Assembly: GCA_003344405.1 (NCBI GenBank)
Contig: NOWV01000041.1
Coordinates: 310,001 to 374,000 of the forward strand
DNA: 64,000 bases
Origin: Trichoplax sp. H2
Lineage: Eukaryota; Placozoa; Uniplacotomia; Trichoplacea
Direction: 5' to 3'
The position numbers were made by a program, and so were the translations under genes. Under the pieces are notes generated by a model. The model was not told where the DNA came from. It saw nothing but the letters and a program-made list of their open reading frames with translations, and made no database searches. This document shows, one piece after another, positions 1 to 12,116 of this stretch; positions within the stretch are counted from its first letter, which is position 1, and each line of letters begins with the position of its first letter.

Positions 1-2937
1 AGTGGCATTAACCTGTGAAAAAATACTTGACAAATTGAAGACTATTGACAAATATGTAGTATAAATGACTTAATTCTCCGTAGATGGTAGTAATTATTTT
101 GTTTATACTTTCTGATTTGAGAACAATTATTGATTAAATTTGCTAAATAGAATGTTAGGGTTATGTACTTAACACTAGTGGTATTTTATGAAGTAATCAA
201 TTATTTAATTATCTCTGCAAATGTGATACTATTATTAAGACTTAGTAATACTAGATTTTGATTATATATTTTAGCTTACTAATTATTAGCAATCAGATAT
301 CAAAGATAGATGTAAGAAATAAGCCCCTTGCCTGGATTAAATCATGATCGAGCTGGAAATTACAGGATTCGCAAATTTGGTTTATGCATTATAGTAGTAC
401 AGAATTTGTGGCCGAGCATTTCTCAGCATCAAGAGAATTAATTGTTCAGCTTTACTTAAAAGAGATCAAAGATCAAATAAAGTTGTTATCAAGATTCCTG
501 TTGATGTTTAAAATTAAAATAGATATTAAATGAAACAAAATACAATAAATACGAATTATCGACTATAAATTAGCAGCGTAGAATTGCGAAACAACCACGA
601 CTACATCACGATATATATGTCTTTGTCATGATAATACGAATGATAGCGATAAATTGATAAGATAATTTTAATGCATTGCAAGGGGTAAGCTTTCGTTACA
701 GCTATCAATTCAAGTTGCATTCAAACGAAAGTACAAATAAATATTATTTGCCGAAAAAGAGACTCATGGCGAGAAAGAGCTGCCACAATCAAGATTTATA
801 ACAATTACAAGAATTTTACTGATTCATAAATAATAATCCACTTAGATATTAACGATCGAAAAGAGTTATATTTTAGTCAAAAGGGCCAGCGGTTGATAAA
901 AGTAAAATGTTCTAATTCATTTTGAGATGGAAACGCGACATAAACTCTTACTATGCGCTCTTAATTGTCCACTAAAATGAGATATCTCCGATTATCATTA
1001 ATTAATTGTTTATAGATCTTTCTGATGCTGATTGCAATATAAAATTTATCACGTTATAAAAGTACTTCTTTTGAAAAATTATTATATATGCAAATAACTC
1101 GATATTATTATTTACCTTTACTATTCTATTATAGTTGCCAGTAACATTTTTTACTATAAGAACTACTTTTCTAATTCCGATTTTTTTTCCGTTAGAGAGT
1201 GAAACTTACGGATAATTTTAACTACGGGAAACATACGGTATATGTGCGTACTGCATATAAGTAATATTGAATAGGCAAAGTATTGTTTCTCTCAAATTGG
1301 ATTAAAGGTTGAAATTTATTAATACGAGTATAAATATAATCAATAGATTACATTTTATTTATTGATATATTATGTTTCTTAAGTAATATTACAGCAATCA
1401 GATGATAAAATATCAGATTCTAAAGCCTTTAGGGCTCCATTTTAATTTATGAAAAATAGGATGTTGCAACTACCATTGTAACAGAAATGAATGCTGCCAG
1501 ATCAATCACCAATAAAATTTTTCATTCGTCCCACTGATTGAGTCAAACACTACAGTAGTTAATTGAGTCTCTAAGCGTTTACAAACCTCAGACAACTAAG
1601 TACTTGAGTACTGTCTATGACTACTATCCTAAGTCTCACACAAAAATAGCCAATAACCGTGTACGATAACTAAAACTTATCGCTATGCAAACACGAATGT
1701 TCTCATGGACATCTAAATTGAATTTTATATTTATAGAAATCTTTAGATCAAGACTACCTAAACTGATTTAGGTGAGTTATCCAATCACTCGATGACAACT
1801 CATTCAAAATGTTTTAAATACGACTTCACTTAACCTGAGTCAAAGGCAGTTAATTACTTAAATAGTATAAGCATTTACACAACTAGCTACAGCCTACATG
1901 CAAATTGCGTGATTATGATTACATTCATTAATCGGAAAGTGTACGACTAGTTTTAACTACACGTATAGCGAATGCTATAATTAAGTTAAGGTTATTTAGA
2001 TTGTGCGAAAATGCTTCAAGTTGTACGTTAGAATCTAAAATGTATCATATTTGGATTGTAGATTCTGATGCAGTAAAATTCAATAGTTGTAGACTGAAGG
2101 TAGATAGCCTTTGGTAAGTTAATAGATGAATCAATTTATTTAAATTAATTAATAAAGTAAATTTTTTATAAGAAATTAAAATTTTAGTTATAATCTTTTA
2201 AGGTCTTTTGTCCTAATGATTTCATTTCAGAGTAGCGAAAATGTAGTTACTGTCAACTCTATCATCAATTGATATTATTTAAAAGATTACGAGTATTACT
2301 GCAGACTGACATCTTTAATTGCATTTAAATAGCCTTCACGGGCTATGTATTTCATCTCTCTGATGATTCATATACGAAGCATTCACAATATTTTAGAGTA
2401 CTACCATGAATACTTTAAAGTATGCTATGTAAATTTATACTGTTGTGTAAAAATGACTATAGTATCTGCACGATCAACTATTTAGATTACCGGTAATTGT
2501 TAGCAGATTATAATATCAGTAAGATAAGATCTACAAGATGACATGCTAACTCCACTAAGTTCGCAATTTATAATATGGTTATATATAGTTACATGCATTT
2601 AAGATTCTATCGGGTTGGAGTCTTGCATTAGTATGGATAATCATCTAGGTCCATTACTTATTTATTAAAAGCTGTAATTGGTCAAGATTTGTCTATCTTG
2701 TAACAAAAACAGTATCGCAAGATCACTACTAAGTTGGGAAATTTTGAAAGTTTATTGTTGTTAATTTCAGTTGATGTTCATAACTAACAGTTATTAATAG
2801 CTATACATGGTGTCAGCATAAATGTAAATAGTGTTGAAGGAATACCAGCTTCAGTGTATTTTACAGTACATTACTGATATAGTAAAGTGTAGGCTAGTTG
2901 TTCAAAAGAATTGAAATAATTGTAATATCGTGCACAT
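1..2937. other. Gene-free A+T-rich stretch
   Basis: No exon with believable splice sites or protein-like translation was found on either strand. A TTTATT at 2751-2756 (AATAAA on the minus strand) lies 187 bases beyond the CEP19 stop codon and could be its polyadenylation signal. Confidence 0.5.
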
Positions 2938-4476
2938 CTAAAAATCTGGATCTGATTCGTCGTTTGAATCCCAGCTACACGCATCAACATCGACTCTTTC
3001 AAATTCAACGTCTAAATCGTACTGGAAAGTATCATCTCCAGGTTTAATTCTATTAGCTTCAAAGGACACGTCCATTTTCTTTTTAATGCGATCTAGTTCG
3101 ACTTCATCTACTTTATTGAAGTCTTCATTTAGTACTTTTTCATCAACAGTAGTGTTAGCGCGTTTAAATGGGTTATCCTCCTTAATGGCATTGTCATTTG
3201 AATTTATTTCAGTCTCCGGTTCTTCAGCCAATGTCAGGTGATTTATTAATTTACCTATCAGTCTTTTTAGCTAAGTTTGAAACGACAGAATAAATTTCAT
3301 GATTATAATGGTACGATGAAGTATTTATGGAGGTTTAGTAAATGCTATTTTTACAGTTTAGCTGGAAAGTAAAGAAGTATGTAATGAATTTTTGGGTTTT
3401 AAAATTGAAGAATCAGCTTACTTGTGATTTTGATATCTTGCTCAGATAGTACGAATTCTTCGATCTTTGCATTAACTGATCGAGTAAATCTTCTGAGCTA
3501 TAAGCATAAAAGGAGACCATTATGGTGTAGATTAAGGTTAAGTTATTGGCCATGGTATGGATTTTGCAATTAAGTACCTACAAGTATATCCTTTACTAGT
3601 TTACATGCTAGTGAAGTAAATTAAATAAGCTTTGTAATCGGTATTAACTTTACTTCATGCAATAAGGCGTAGCTTTTTATTTAACTTCTACATACTGTAG
3701 ATTTGAAACTATTTGATAATCAAAAAATTTATGGAAAAGATGATTCAGATGAAAAGATATGGAGTTTAAACAATTTAATAAGTAACATCGAGCTACGTTT
3801 TCAAACTTTTTCTTGCTTTATGTATAATAAGATTATTGGTTCAATAAGAATTAACCTTTGGATTATTTAGATTAACGAGGTTGCGTATCTAGTCAACATA
3901 TACGTACTTAGAGCTTGAATTTATTCCACGTATGGGCATAGACCGCCGATGTGTGCTACCTAATCAAAGATCGATAATAATGATCAAGTTTAGAATTTAA
4001 TAAGCTCAGGAAGTTTTACTCTTTTTACTTAGGACCTGCTAGTAGTCAGGCTGCATTGTGCATAGCTCATAATTTACCGAATCGAAGTCAGATATATGGC
4101 TATGATGCCAAAATTGAATGATTTAGAATTTGTAGTTATGAATATTTCTTTCGTAGTGTCAACTAGTTAATCGTCAATTTAAAATGAAACTTCTCCGGTT
4201 AAACTGAGTCTGGCCCATTAAACTAGCTAGCATTTTACGATAATGTTCAGTATATCATTGATTAATATGCGGTCTACTTGTGGCAATGATGATGAGATTA
4301 GTGGAAATTGATTGTAAATGGTTGGAATACTGATACGCTATATAAATGATTCATCTTGAACCAATTTAGATGATATTTATTGGTTTAAAATTCGTCCTAC
4401 CTGTCTCGTCTGATATATAAAAAATGACCAGTGTTGGTGGCGAGTATCGTATTCCACAGTGTTTGACCACTGGCAT
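2938..4476 (-). CDS. CEP19: Centrosomal protein CEP19, four exons, complete
   Basis: Assembled as complement(join(2938..3270,3422..3497,3908..3959,4401..4476)), 178 codons in phase, against about 163 residues in human CEP19. The first exon starts ATG and encodes VKHCGIRYSPPTLVIFY, matching the vertebrate CGIRFxPPAIILIY start. The 52-base second exon gives HRRSMPIRG (compare RQRIMPVRN), and the third gives EDLLDQLMQRSKNSYYLSKI. The last exon has the NEDFNKVDEVELDRIKKKMD block and ends in an acidic tail with DLDVEFERVD and CSWDSNDES (compare IEVEF and CGWDTESADEF). All introns are GT-AG (donors GTAGGA, GTACGT, GTAAGC). In vertebrates CEP19 sits at the mother centriole/basal body and promotes ciliogenesis with CEP350/FGFR1OP and RABL2; that role is known for the family, not shown here. 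Exon assembly is my inference from conserved motifs and phase. Confidence 0.88.
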
Positions 4477-5090
4477 TTTAAAGGATGAATCAGCTGTAAA
4501 ATCCAACTTATTTCAGTAATTTATTTCAATCATCCATCAATACCCGATATACGAGCAAATATAAGACAACTATCCAATTCTACACAATAAATTCAAGCTT
4601 GACTTACGATGTTCTTTAGGATAATGGTATACTGTAAGTCTATCGATTTGTTTGGATAGCCACTACTCTAGCTAGCAAATTTGGATGAAATTCAATAGCA
4701 TTTGCACCAGGATAGAGGTAGATGTAATTAATTCTTCAGAGATGTTTTCATCCTTATCCTACCACTACCACCTAGCCTCCAGTTCATTAGTAATTTTAAT
4801 TATTTCAATCTAAGAGTAAATAAATTATTTTGAAATGATAAATGAACCGACTGAACCGTTAATCTACAGTACCGTACTATCTGGTTACAGTACTAGCTGC
4901 GGCAGACTCGTACTGTGCACTGTAGCCTAGCAGACTCTCCTGAGTCTGCAGTCCTATCGCGCACTCTCAAACATAAAACACTACAGTAGCTGCTATCAAG
5001 CCTTTCAGACTGGCATCTCTATGCTCTGTAGACTAGAGACCGTATAATATCAAGATATCATTTTGCGCCATTGCTGAAATTCAAGAATTA
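4477..5090. other. Intergenic gap with a CTGTAC/GCAG-rich patch
   Basis: No gene is visible. From about 4860 to 5045 the sequence is unusually G+C-rich for this window and full of short TGTAC/GTACTG, CAGACTC and CTGTAG words. It directly precedes the tandem array at 5104-5542, an order repeated near 34.2-34.7 kb. Confidence 0.5.
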
Positions 5091-5103
5091 AATTCAATTT
5101 GTT

Positions 5104-5542
5104 ATTTCTGTGTTTGCCTGACTCTACAAGTAACAACCATTTCATAATAGATAATTAACGGCGCTTGTGTGCGTACAAATGTCCCTTAAAAAAATGTTAT
5201 AGAAGTTTTGCCCTTTCTGTCATATCCTGACACTACAAGTATTAAACATTTCATAATTATTGGCGCTCATGTATGTACAAATGCCTGTGAATAAAATGTT
5301 ATAAGTTTTGGGGTCTCAGTCTTTGCTTGACTTTACAAAGTAGCAAATATTTCATAATCAAGGTTAACAGTGCTCATGTACGTATAAACGTCCCGGAATA
5401 AATTGTTATAAGTTTTGCCGTTTCTGTCTTTGTCTGGCTCTACAAGTAACAATATTTCATAATATAATTAATTAATTAATAATATAATTAACATCGCTCA
5501 TGCACCTATAACTGTTCTTGAATGAAAGTGCTGTAAGTCTTG
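5104..5542. repeat. Four-unit tandem repeat, about 100-120 bp units
   Basis: Units begin near 5104, 5214, 5314 and 5421. Each opens with a form of TTTCTGTCTTTGCCTGACT, then CTACAAGTA, then ATTTCATAAT, then GCTCATGTACGTA, and closes with ATAAAATGTTATAAGTTTTG. The units are diverged from one another. A further relative starts near 34633. Confidence 0.8.
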
Positions 5543-5573
5543 CCTTTAAATCGATAGAAAACTATTATTTTTT

Positions 5574-6147
5574 CATGGTACAGTTACACTGTACACTGAT
5601 CGCTTCCCTTTGATATGTCATGATCGGTAGACTACATTTAAATAAAACGTATAAAAAATACAAGTCATGAATGTAATTAGGCATATCGCAACCATGCATT
5701 TTTGATGAATTTCTGATGCAAAATTGCAATATCGAATGGAAGGGGTCACAACACTAGTGTACAGTAGAATTGCAGTAGCCCGCGAACCAGTAGAAGCTTC
5801 TTTCTTTTTATACTCATAGAATTTTTTTGACCTCTTTGGCATTTCCTGCTCTATATGGCTCTAGCACTGAATGTAAATATACAATTGTAAGTAGTATGAT
5901 CCGTTCAAAGCAAAAAAGAAATTGCTATTACACAACAGTGTGCATTGCCAGTACTCATTGCAATATCCTTCTCATTCACTCCGAATCCGAAATTATTTCA
6001 TCTCGATCAGACTCCAATCCGAAATCCAATGTTTTTTAATTCAACTGCAATACAGTGTAGGCATGTCGTACACGAATCACGAATGCAGTATGATCTATTT
6101 TGAACTTTAAAGTGTATACTACTGTAACTGTACACTGTTATACCATG
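5574..6147. mobile_element. Possible short inverted-repeat element (MITE-like)
   Basis: CATGGTACAGTTACACTG at 5574 is partly mirrored by TACACTGTTATACCATG ending at 6147, with about 570 bases between. The inverted match is imperfect and I see no clear target-site duplication. Small ORFs inside do not resemble a transposase. This is a weak call. Confidence 0.25.
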
Positions 6148-9100
6148 ACACAGCAGGACCCGCAATGTACTGTAGTGTATAGTTAAGTGGACAGGGTTAA
6201 TTTAAGCTGCCGTTTATTATTTAGATAAAAATACTACAAGATTATTTTAATTAAATATATATTAATTAGAATTTATTATTAGCTCAGTTAACAAGTATCC
6301 AGTTGTTATGTATGTACTTCGTAATACTACTTGAGTCAGGTAATAAGTCTTGTATAGTGAGTAAATTGATCTAAAGTTTATTAGAAAGCTGGAACGTAAC
6401 AAAGATAAGATAGATTTAGTGGTTATTCTAAATCTGTAAGCATAAATCAGTGACGTATATTCGTATTTGTAGTAATCGTAAGGTAAGTCAAGTATAAGCA
6501 CAGAGTGAATGCAGATGTAACAGTATGATTAATGTGAAATTATACCAGTCTCAAGTCGAAAAGAATAGAATAAAAGAACTATTCAGAAAAACTTATTCAA
6601 ACAACAAAAACATCCGCTAGCATAGTTACAAATCAGGCACACTTTCCCATGAGTTACATGCATGAAAGTCTATTCTAGGCGAACATGAAACGCGTGCACT
6701 TGTGTAACAATAAGCGTGATCACTATATTATGTGCGCGTGATAGTACATAGATGTAGCAATGACATTATGCATGTTAACAACTCTAGATATGCAATATCT
6801 ATCTAACGTGCTATCATATTGTAATACCACTTTAATCGAAGATAGGATATCAAACGGCCAGATGCGTTGGTTGTCAGGCTCTACATAGGCTATAGCTACT
6901 GTAAGCAAGCTAATAATCTGTAGCTGTGCGATCTATATGCTGAGCTCGTCTTTGCTAGTTGTCATATCATTCTATACTATATTTTCAGTCTACTACATTC
7001 ACGCTGGAAAAATTTTGTGTCTACCTATAATTCACTGAGATACAAAATTGACAGCTATATCCACAACTAAATTTCGTACTTTAGTGTTGAATCTGTCTTT
7101 TGTGTTATTTAGCTATGTAATCAATCTACTGTATTTGCTAATCAAATAAGCTTTCCCTTTGGAATATAGACCACTATTGCAGACCACTATTACAGGGGCG
7201 TGGCGAGTCCTCTAAAATGATTGAAAGATGTTCAACTATAGTGTTGCCTTGAGTTATGTCTTTAAATTGTGAAGAAATGTACTTTAAATTTGGCTCCAAT
7301 TCCATGCAGACAGATCAGTACAACCTTGAGCAATTGGCTCTTGATAGTTTGATTACTTTTTATAGCAGTATTGAATAGTTCTATTTCTTTCAAGTTTGTA
7401 ATACAAGCTATAAGTCGCTGTTACATGTTTGGTCGATCCAACTATTTTACAAGTCATTTCGTAATATCGGTCTATATTGTCTCGTCGCATAAAAGTTGAC
7501 CTTAGTAATTGGATCATGCTGCCCTTTTAAAAGTCAACGCTTTGATTATTCATCTTCTAGATGTTGCTCTTTATGCTTTTCCTTTACATTTAGTCTATCC
7601 GATAAATCTTCAATATCCTTTACATGTATGATATTAGACCGATTCCGAATACACAAAGTTGAAAAAAGTTGTGCTTCGATAGCGTAATATGGAGTAACAT
7701 GGAATTGTCCAAGATTGATTTTTTTCGACTTTGTGCATACTGAATCGGCCAAATATATAAGAAACTGGCATTATAAATGCTAAGATGTACATTTATAATT
7801 CTATGTTGTATCAGAATGATTTTATCAGCATTATCATAATGCACTCCGTTAATATTTACGTACTTTGAATACTAAACCTTTCCGCTTTATCACTAACAAT
7901 ATCACTCCATGCAATTATACGGACGTGGGCTAGCTTCAATATGAAATTACAAAACGTAGACCATGAATACGAAATCTTTACGTTAAATGAAATCGACTGC
8001 TTAATTCCTTTCTACTGTTACAGCGAAGGAATTGGCAAGGATTGTTAGAGAGATATTATATTTTGCGATCTAATGCAATTAAGCAAGCTAAGGTACCATA
8101 TCTAGTAGTAAATCTTTTAAAATAAAGAGCGTTACACACTTTCATTGCAGAGATTTTCATTATAAGATGGAATACGAAAACAAGAGAATTTTAACCTTAG
8201 CCTTTGTCTCATACATTAATCCTGTTTCAAGCTGGTCCGGATGTTAAAGGTTACGTCCTATTTCATTTTGATCAATGTATCTCTCACTGGCATCACAGTA
8301 TCAAAGTATCAGTTGTGATCGTAGTTATAGATGTCAGTTAATGCAGGAAGTTAAAAAAAATGAACTAACTTCCTGTAGTCAAAATTGTGCTTTTAGGTAT
8401 GCTAATTAAGATGAGTAGAATTATGCAGAGGTGTCTGTACTCTTGTCAGAGTTTGATTGTTTTAAGTTCTCACTGGTACTTAGAAGATACGAAACAATCA
8501 CATGATGTCGTTCCCTGAAGTAAAGTATTACTATTCATTACTTTCTATGCTGATAAATACATTCTGATACAGAACTTAGGGAAGGTGGCTTTGCTTGCTT
8601 ACCGAACGAAATTTTTCGGTGTTATTTTGAATACTTTACAAAAATAACTCTTTCGTTAAAACTTTTCATATTATTCAAGTGATTGCAACGGTAAAGAAAA
8701 ACTTGTAGTAATAACCAGGAAATGATCAATTACAAAATTTATAATTATGGCTACCGGCACTAGAAATTTCTGCTCAAATTATGCAAACGGAACATCGGAT
8801 GATGTAACCAACATTCCATTGGAAATCTTATTTAAACTTAATACTTGTTTTGGGCATAGACTGATGTATGTTCAACTCCTACAGTATAGTTGGCACAGAC
8901 AGTACATTCCAATCATTGTTGTCATTTAATATGATCATTGTCTATTATCATTCTACAGTAGTTTATACCAGGAATATTAACCGTCATTTAGCAATTGCGG
9001 CGCTATGATTTATTAATTAAAGCGATTGAAGATTGATTGGATATTTTTAAATAATAAAATTAACTCGCGAAAACACCAATATTACAAATTGCCTGTATTC

Positions 9101-9190
9101 AAGCTGAAAAACTGCAGCTAGGTATTGTAAAAGTAAAGTGCCAGTATGGTATTGGATGTAGGAGTACTGTACTAGCATTAAATTTTTATA
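6148..9190. other. Intergenic, no confident gene
   Basis: Short ORFs occur on both strands but none has recognisable homology. One minus-strand ORF near 7546-7640 ends in a charged, coiled-coil-like run (DIEDLSDRLNVKEKHKEQHL). A plus-strand ATG ORF lies at 8747-8929. Neither connects convincingly to other exons. Confidence 0.4.
8747..8929 (+). CDS. Hypothetical 60-residue ORF
   Basis: This ATG-started ORF begins MATGTRNFCSNYANGTSDD, with two N-glycosylation-like sites (NGT and a later LN context), followed by a mildly hydrophobic part. It could be the extracellular N-terminus of a membrane protein, or chance. I recognise no family and see no strong donor that extends it. Confidence 0.15.
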   Translation: MATGTRNFCSNYANGTSDDVTNIPLEILFKLNTCFGHRLMYVQLLQYSWHRQYIPIIVVI

Positions 9191-9197
9191 TACGAGT

Positions 9198-9225
9198 GTG
9201 CCCTTACGTAATTACGTAAGGGCAC
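9198..9225. promoter_or_regulatory. 28-bp perfect palindrome with two TTACGTAA cores
   Basis: Each 14-base arm is GTGCCCTTACGTAA or its exact reverse complement, with no spacer. The centre holds two adjacent TTACGTAA words, the core recognised by PAR-type and E4BP4-type bZIP proteins. It may be a bZIP site, a cruciform or an element end. It lies 1.2 kb upstream of HES. Confidence 0.6.
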
Positions 9226-9364
9226 GTAAAAATTACTGTATTATGAAAAATATATCGTTGTTTGTCAGTTGTAGACGATCATTTTCTACGGAATCATTTA
9301 CTAATAGTCCCGGACTAGGGATAAAGCAGTCAACCACGCGAAGATATTGGAGTTTACTGTCCTG

Positions 9365-9768
9365 TACTTATTCTTAAGGCACAAAATTTTTCTATTACAG
9401 TGCAACAGATATATCCCGTCCATGTAGGCTAATAAGAGTTGTATCGTTCCTATTACTGTCGTTTAGTATTTCTTGATAGTCAAATAGCGTAATGTGTTTG
9501 CCGCTTCATTCTACCCTGTAAGGTATACGTTACTGAATGGGTAATTACACAAACACCCGAAATTTCGTACTTATTCTTAGGACATACACTTTTTTTTATA
9601 TCGAGAGAGAGATATCCCGGGTATGTAGACTAATAGAGTTGCATAGCTCCTATTGCTGACGTTTACTATTCTCTAGAGTAAAATAAGGTGATGTATTTGC
9701 TAGCTCAATCTGCCCTATAATGTATACGTTAATGTATAGACAATTATAAATACACCTGAAATTTCGTT
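9365..9768. repeat. Tandem duplication, 203-bp unit, two copies
   Basis: Copy 1 is 9365-9567 and copy 2 is 9568-9768. Shared blocks in order are TACTTATTCTTA, GATATATCCCG/GATATCCCGG, ATGTAGGCTAATA, CCTATTACTG, ATGTATTTGC-like, GTATACGTTA and ACACCCGAAATTTCGT. The copies differ by many substitutions, so the duplication is not recent. Confidence 0.8.
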
Positions 9769-10001
9769 ACCAAGGTAATGACCGGTAAGCGATCGGCGCA
9801 TGTCTCCTTTCAGGTAAACAGTAAATTGCATAGCAAGCGTCCACAATTGCGTTACTGTCAACTTGATTCAAGTTATCTCATTTATAAATAGGAAGAGCAC
9901 TTGGCTATTATACCTGTATTAGAGTTTTAATGTAATACTGTAGTATTATAGAATTGGATATCATGGCTGGTGATACCGAGAGGCAACCTAATTAATATTC
10001 C

Positions 10002-10010
10002 GTTCCCACG
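10002..10010 (-). promoter_or_regulatory. CSL / Su(H) (RBPJ) consensus site upstream of HES
   Basis: GTTCCCACG reads CGTGGGAAC on the minus strand, an exact match to the YGTGGGAAM consensus of the Notch effector CSL. It lies about 420 bases upstream of the HES start codon. Direct Notch control through such sites is well established for HES/E(spl) genes elsewhere; use here is inferred. Confidence 0.5.
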
Positions 10011-10053
10011 GTCTTCTATTCATGCCTTGTCCTCTTAGCCAATCATTTGCGAC

Positions 10054-10065
10054 TGGCACGTGCCA
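10054..10065. promoter_or_regulatory. Palindromic E-box TGGCACGTGCCA upstream of HES
   Basis: This is a perfect 12-bp palindrome centred on CACGTG, about 360 bases before the HES start codon. HES-family repressors bind class B/C E-boxes and commonly repress their own genes, so this is a candidate autoregulatory site. CACGTG is bound by other bHLH factors too. Confidence 0.45.
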
Positions 10066-10426
10066 GACGTACACTACTATTGGTTAACAATGAGGAACAT
10101 TTATGTTTACCACCATTCCACACTTAGCCACGTATATCATTGACTACATGTATTATGTTAGCAATTGGACTGAATCATTTCTAATAATTCTACAATAATT
10201 AACAAGCAAGATTTCTTAATCTTAATCCCTCTTGTTTTCATCTTGTCTACTTTTATTTGATCGACGTCAACGTTGAATCGTTCTTATCATCGGCTTACTA
10301 GTTGCCAAGAAATAGCTTTGATTGCAAGCTTATTCATCTCCATTAAAATTCTAATTGAATCTACAGCTCCCCAGTACTGTCTTGAAAGTAGAATTCCATT
10401 TACAATACAAGACCAAACGAATAAAT

Positions 10427-12116
10427 ATGGCAAGCAGACGTGTAAGTGATTGATATGACAGGTTGTTTATCGTAGTCGGAGTGATTCTTATAACTACCGT
10501 TAAAATATCAATAGTTCGCGTGTACCGCGCGTGTAACTGAATTATATCAGATTACCCGTGAATTACTTCAAAGTCTTGACATTTTTAAGTAATATTAGAA
10601 TATTATGTTTTATTCTAAATAATTTTTATTGACCCTGACTAATATGTTGGATTGATATAATTTAGTCATCGAAACCTCTCATGGAAAAGAGGCGCAGAGC
10701 TCGGATTAATGATAGTCTCAGCCAACTCAAAATGCTCATCTTAGAGGCTGTGAAGAAAGATGTACGACATAATTTGTTTATATATCTTAGCGCAATAATT
10801 GATAATTCTTGACTAGCTTGCAGAATTATATTTAAATATTGTAATTTAGGCCATATAGAATTATAGTAAAATCCATAAATTATTATTTTTAGTAATAAAA
10901 ATATTAAATTTAAAAAAACATCAAATAGCAAATATTATTATTACTATACAGAACTCAAGTTAACGAGATTTCAATATTGCATGATTATATATCTATATTG
11001 CGTATATGCATACAGTTAACTTATATATATATATGCATAGGTATAATTATATAGGCTTTTTAGCTCCATAATTTTGCAGATTTAATCATACTGCTGCCTT
11101 AATTTTAATGTCAATGTTATCATTTTAATTAGCCATCGCGTCATGCTAAATTGGAAAAAGCTGATATTCTAGAAATGACCGTAAGATATTTACGCGCGAT
11201 GCAAAAGCAACAAATAACAGGTAAAAGGGGTACTCCGTAATGGAAAAAATTTATAAATAATTGTTATTATTAATTAAATATATTCTAATGAATTATCAGT
11301 CTGTGTTGATCTATCTGTAAAATAACGTTCGCCGATATCGTAAAATTAATGTGATACAGCCTAAAGTTGCTCATTTAGTTTCAAGTTAATATTTTTTGGA
11401 ATTATATTAATGTATCCTTCCACACTATCTATCATACATAACCATAGTTATAGCTTTGACTGCTAGTTTCATTATATTACATACATATATTATTTACTAA
11501 AATACTAAATAAAGTCAGTTTAGATATTATGATCATAATATCTGCCTAATGATAGCATCGATAGATAAAAGCATTAAACGTGAAATTTTGCAGTTAGTGA
11601 AGATCTGATTAATTTACTCTTCAATGAGATACTTTCTTGCTTAATAGTACTTATATCTAATATATTATTATCTATATAGCTGCAATGAATTCCGATCCTG
11701 GCGTCATCAGTAAGTATAACATGGGCTATAATGAATGTGCATCGGAAGTAGCACGCTATTTACTAACAAATAACAGCATCGATTCTTCGACCAGAGGAGG
11801 AATATTATCACACTTAGCAGGTTGCCGTAACGCTCTTAATCAACTTACTAATAGCGACTTAGCACGTCAACAAGCATCTTATCCAAGTTTACCTATGGCT
11901 ACTGCGAATGATCAGTTAAATATGGCATCTGCTAGCTTCCCAGCTAGTTACGCCGTTCCAACTCGTAATGAAAGAGCAGCTATGATTTTACCAAATCGTT
12001 TAGCATGTTCATCTCCTATTATTCCTGTCTACGCAGATTCATTCTATTCTCCTTTAAATCATTCACTTACAGCATTTACCGGTCGCTGTGACGATCCAGT
12101 TTGGCGACCGTGGTAG
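10427..12116 (+). CDS. HES: HES-family bHLH-Orange transcriptional repressor, complete
   Basis: Join(10427..10441,10666..10761,11133..11220,11680..12116), 211 residues, all phases consistent. The 15-base first exon encodes MASRR and ends at GTAAGT. Exon 2 gives the basic region and helix 1 ([16 protein letters not shown]), including the family-typical proline at residue 9. Exon 3 gives the loop end and helix 2 ([20 protein letters not shown]). Exon 4 carries an Orange domain (about residues 75-112, [12 protein letters not shown] and ILSHLAGC), a Ser/Ala/Pro-containing linker and the C-terminal tetrapeptide WRPW, which recruits Groucho/TLE. The protein is therefore a nuclear DNA-binding repressor, classically a Notch target. 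A CSL site and palindromic E-box lie upstream. Splitting of the bHLH across exons 1-3 matches vertebrate Hes genes. Assignment to a particular HES number is not possible. Confidence 0.95.

Noticed and set aside
6262-6908. Two minus-strand ORFs of 79 and 61 codons
   Set aside because: Tyr/Ile/Ser-rich random-looking translations with no motif or splice support.
8024-8092. Possible 23-codon plus-strand exon with good acceptor (CTGTTACAG) and donor (GTACCA)
   Set aside because: No upstream partner exon, and the downstream acceptor gives only a five-codon tail; too short to separate from chance.
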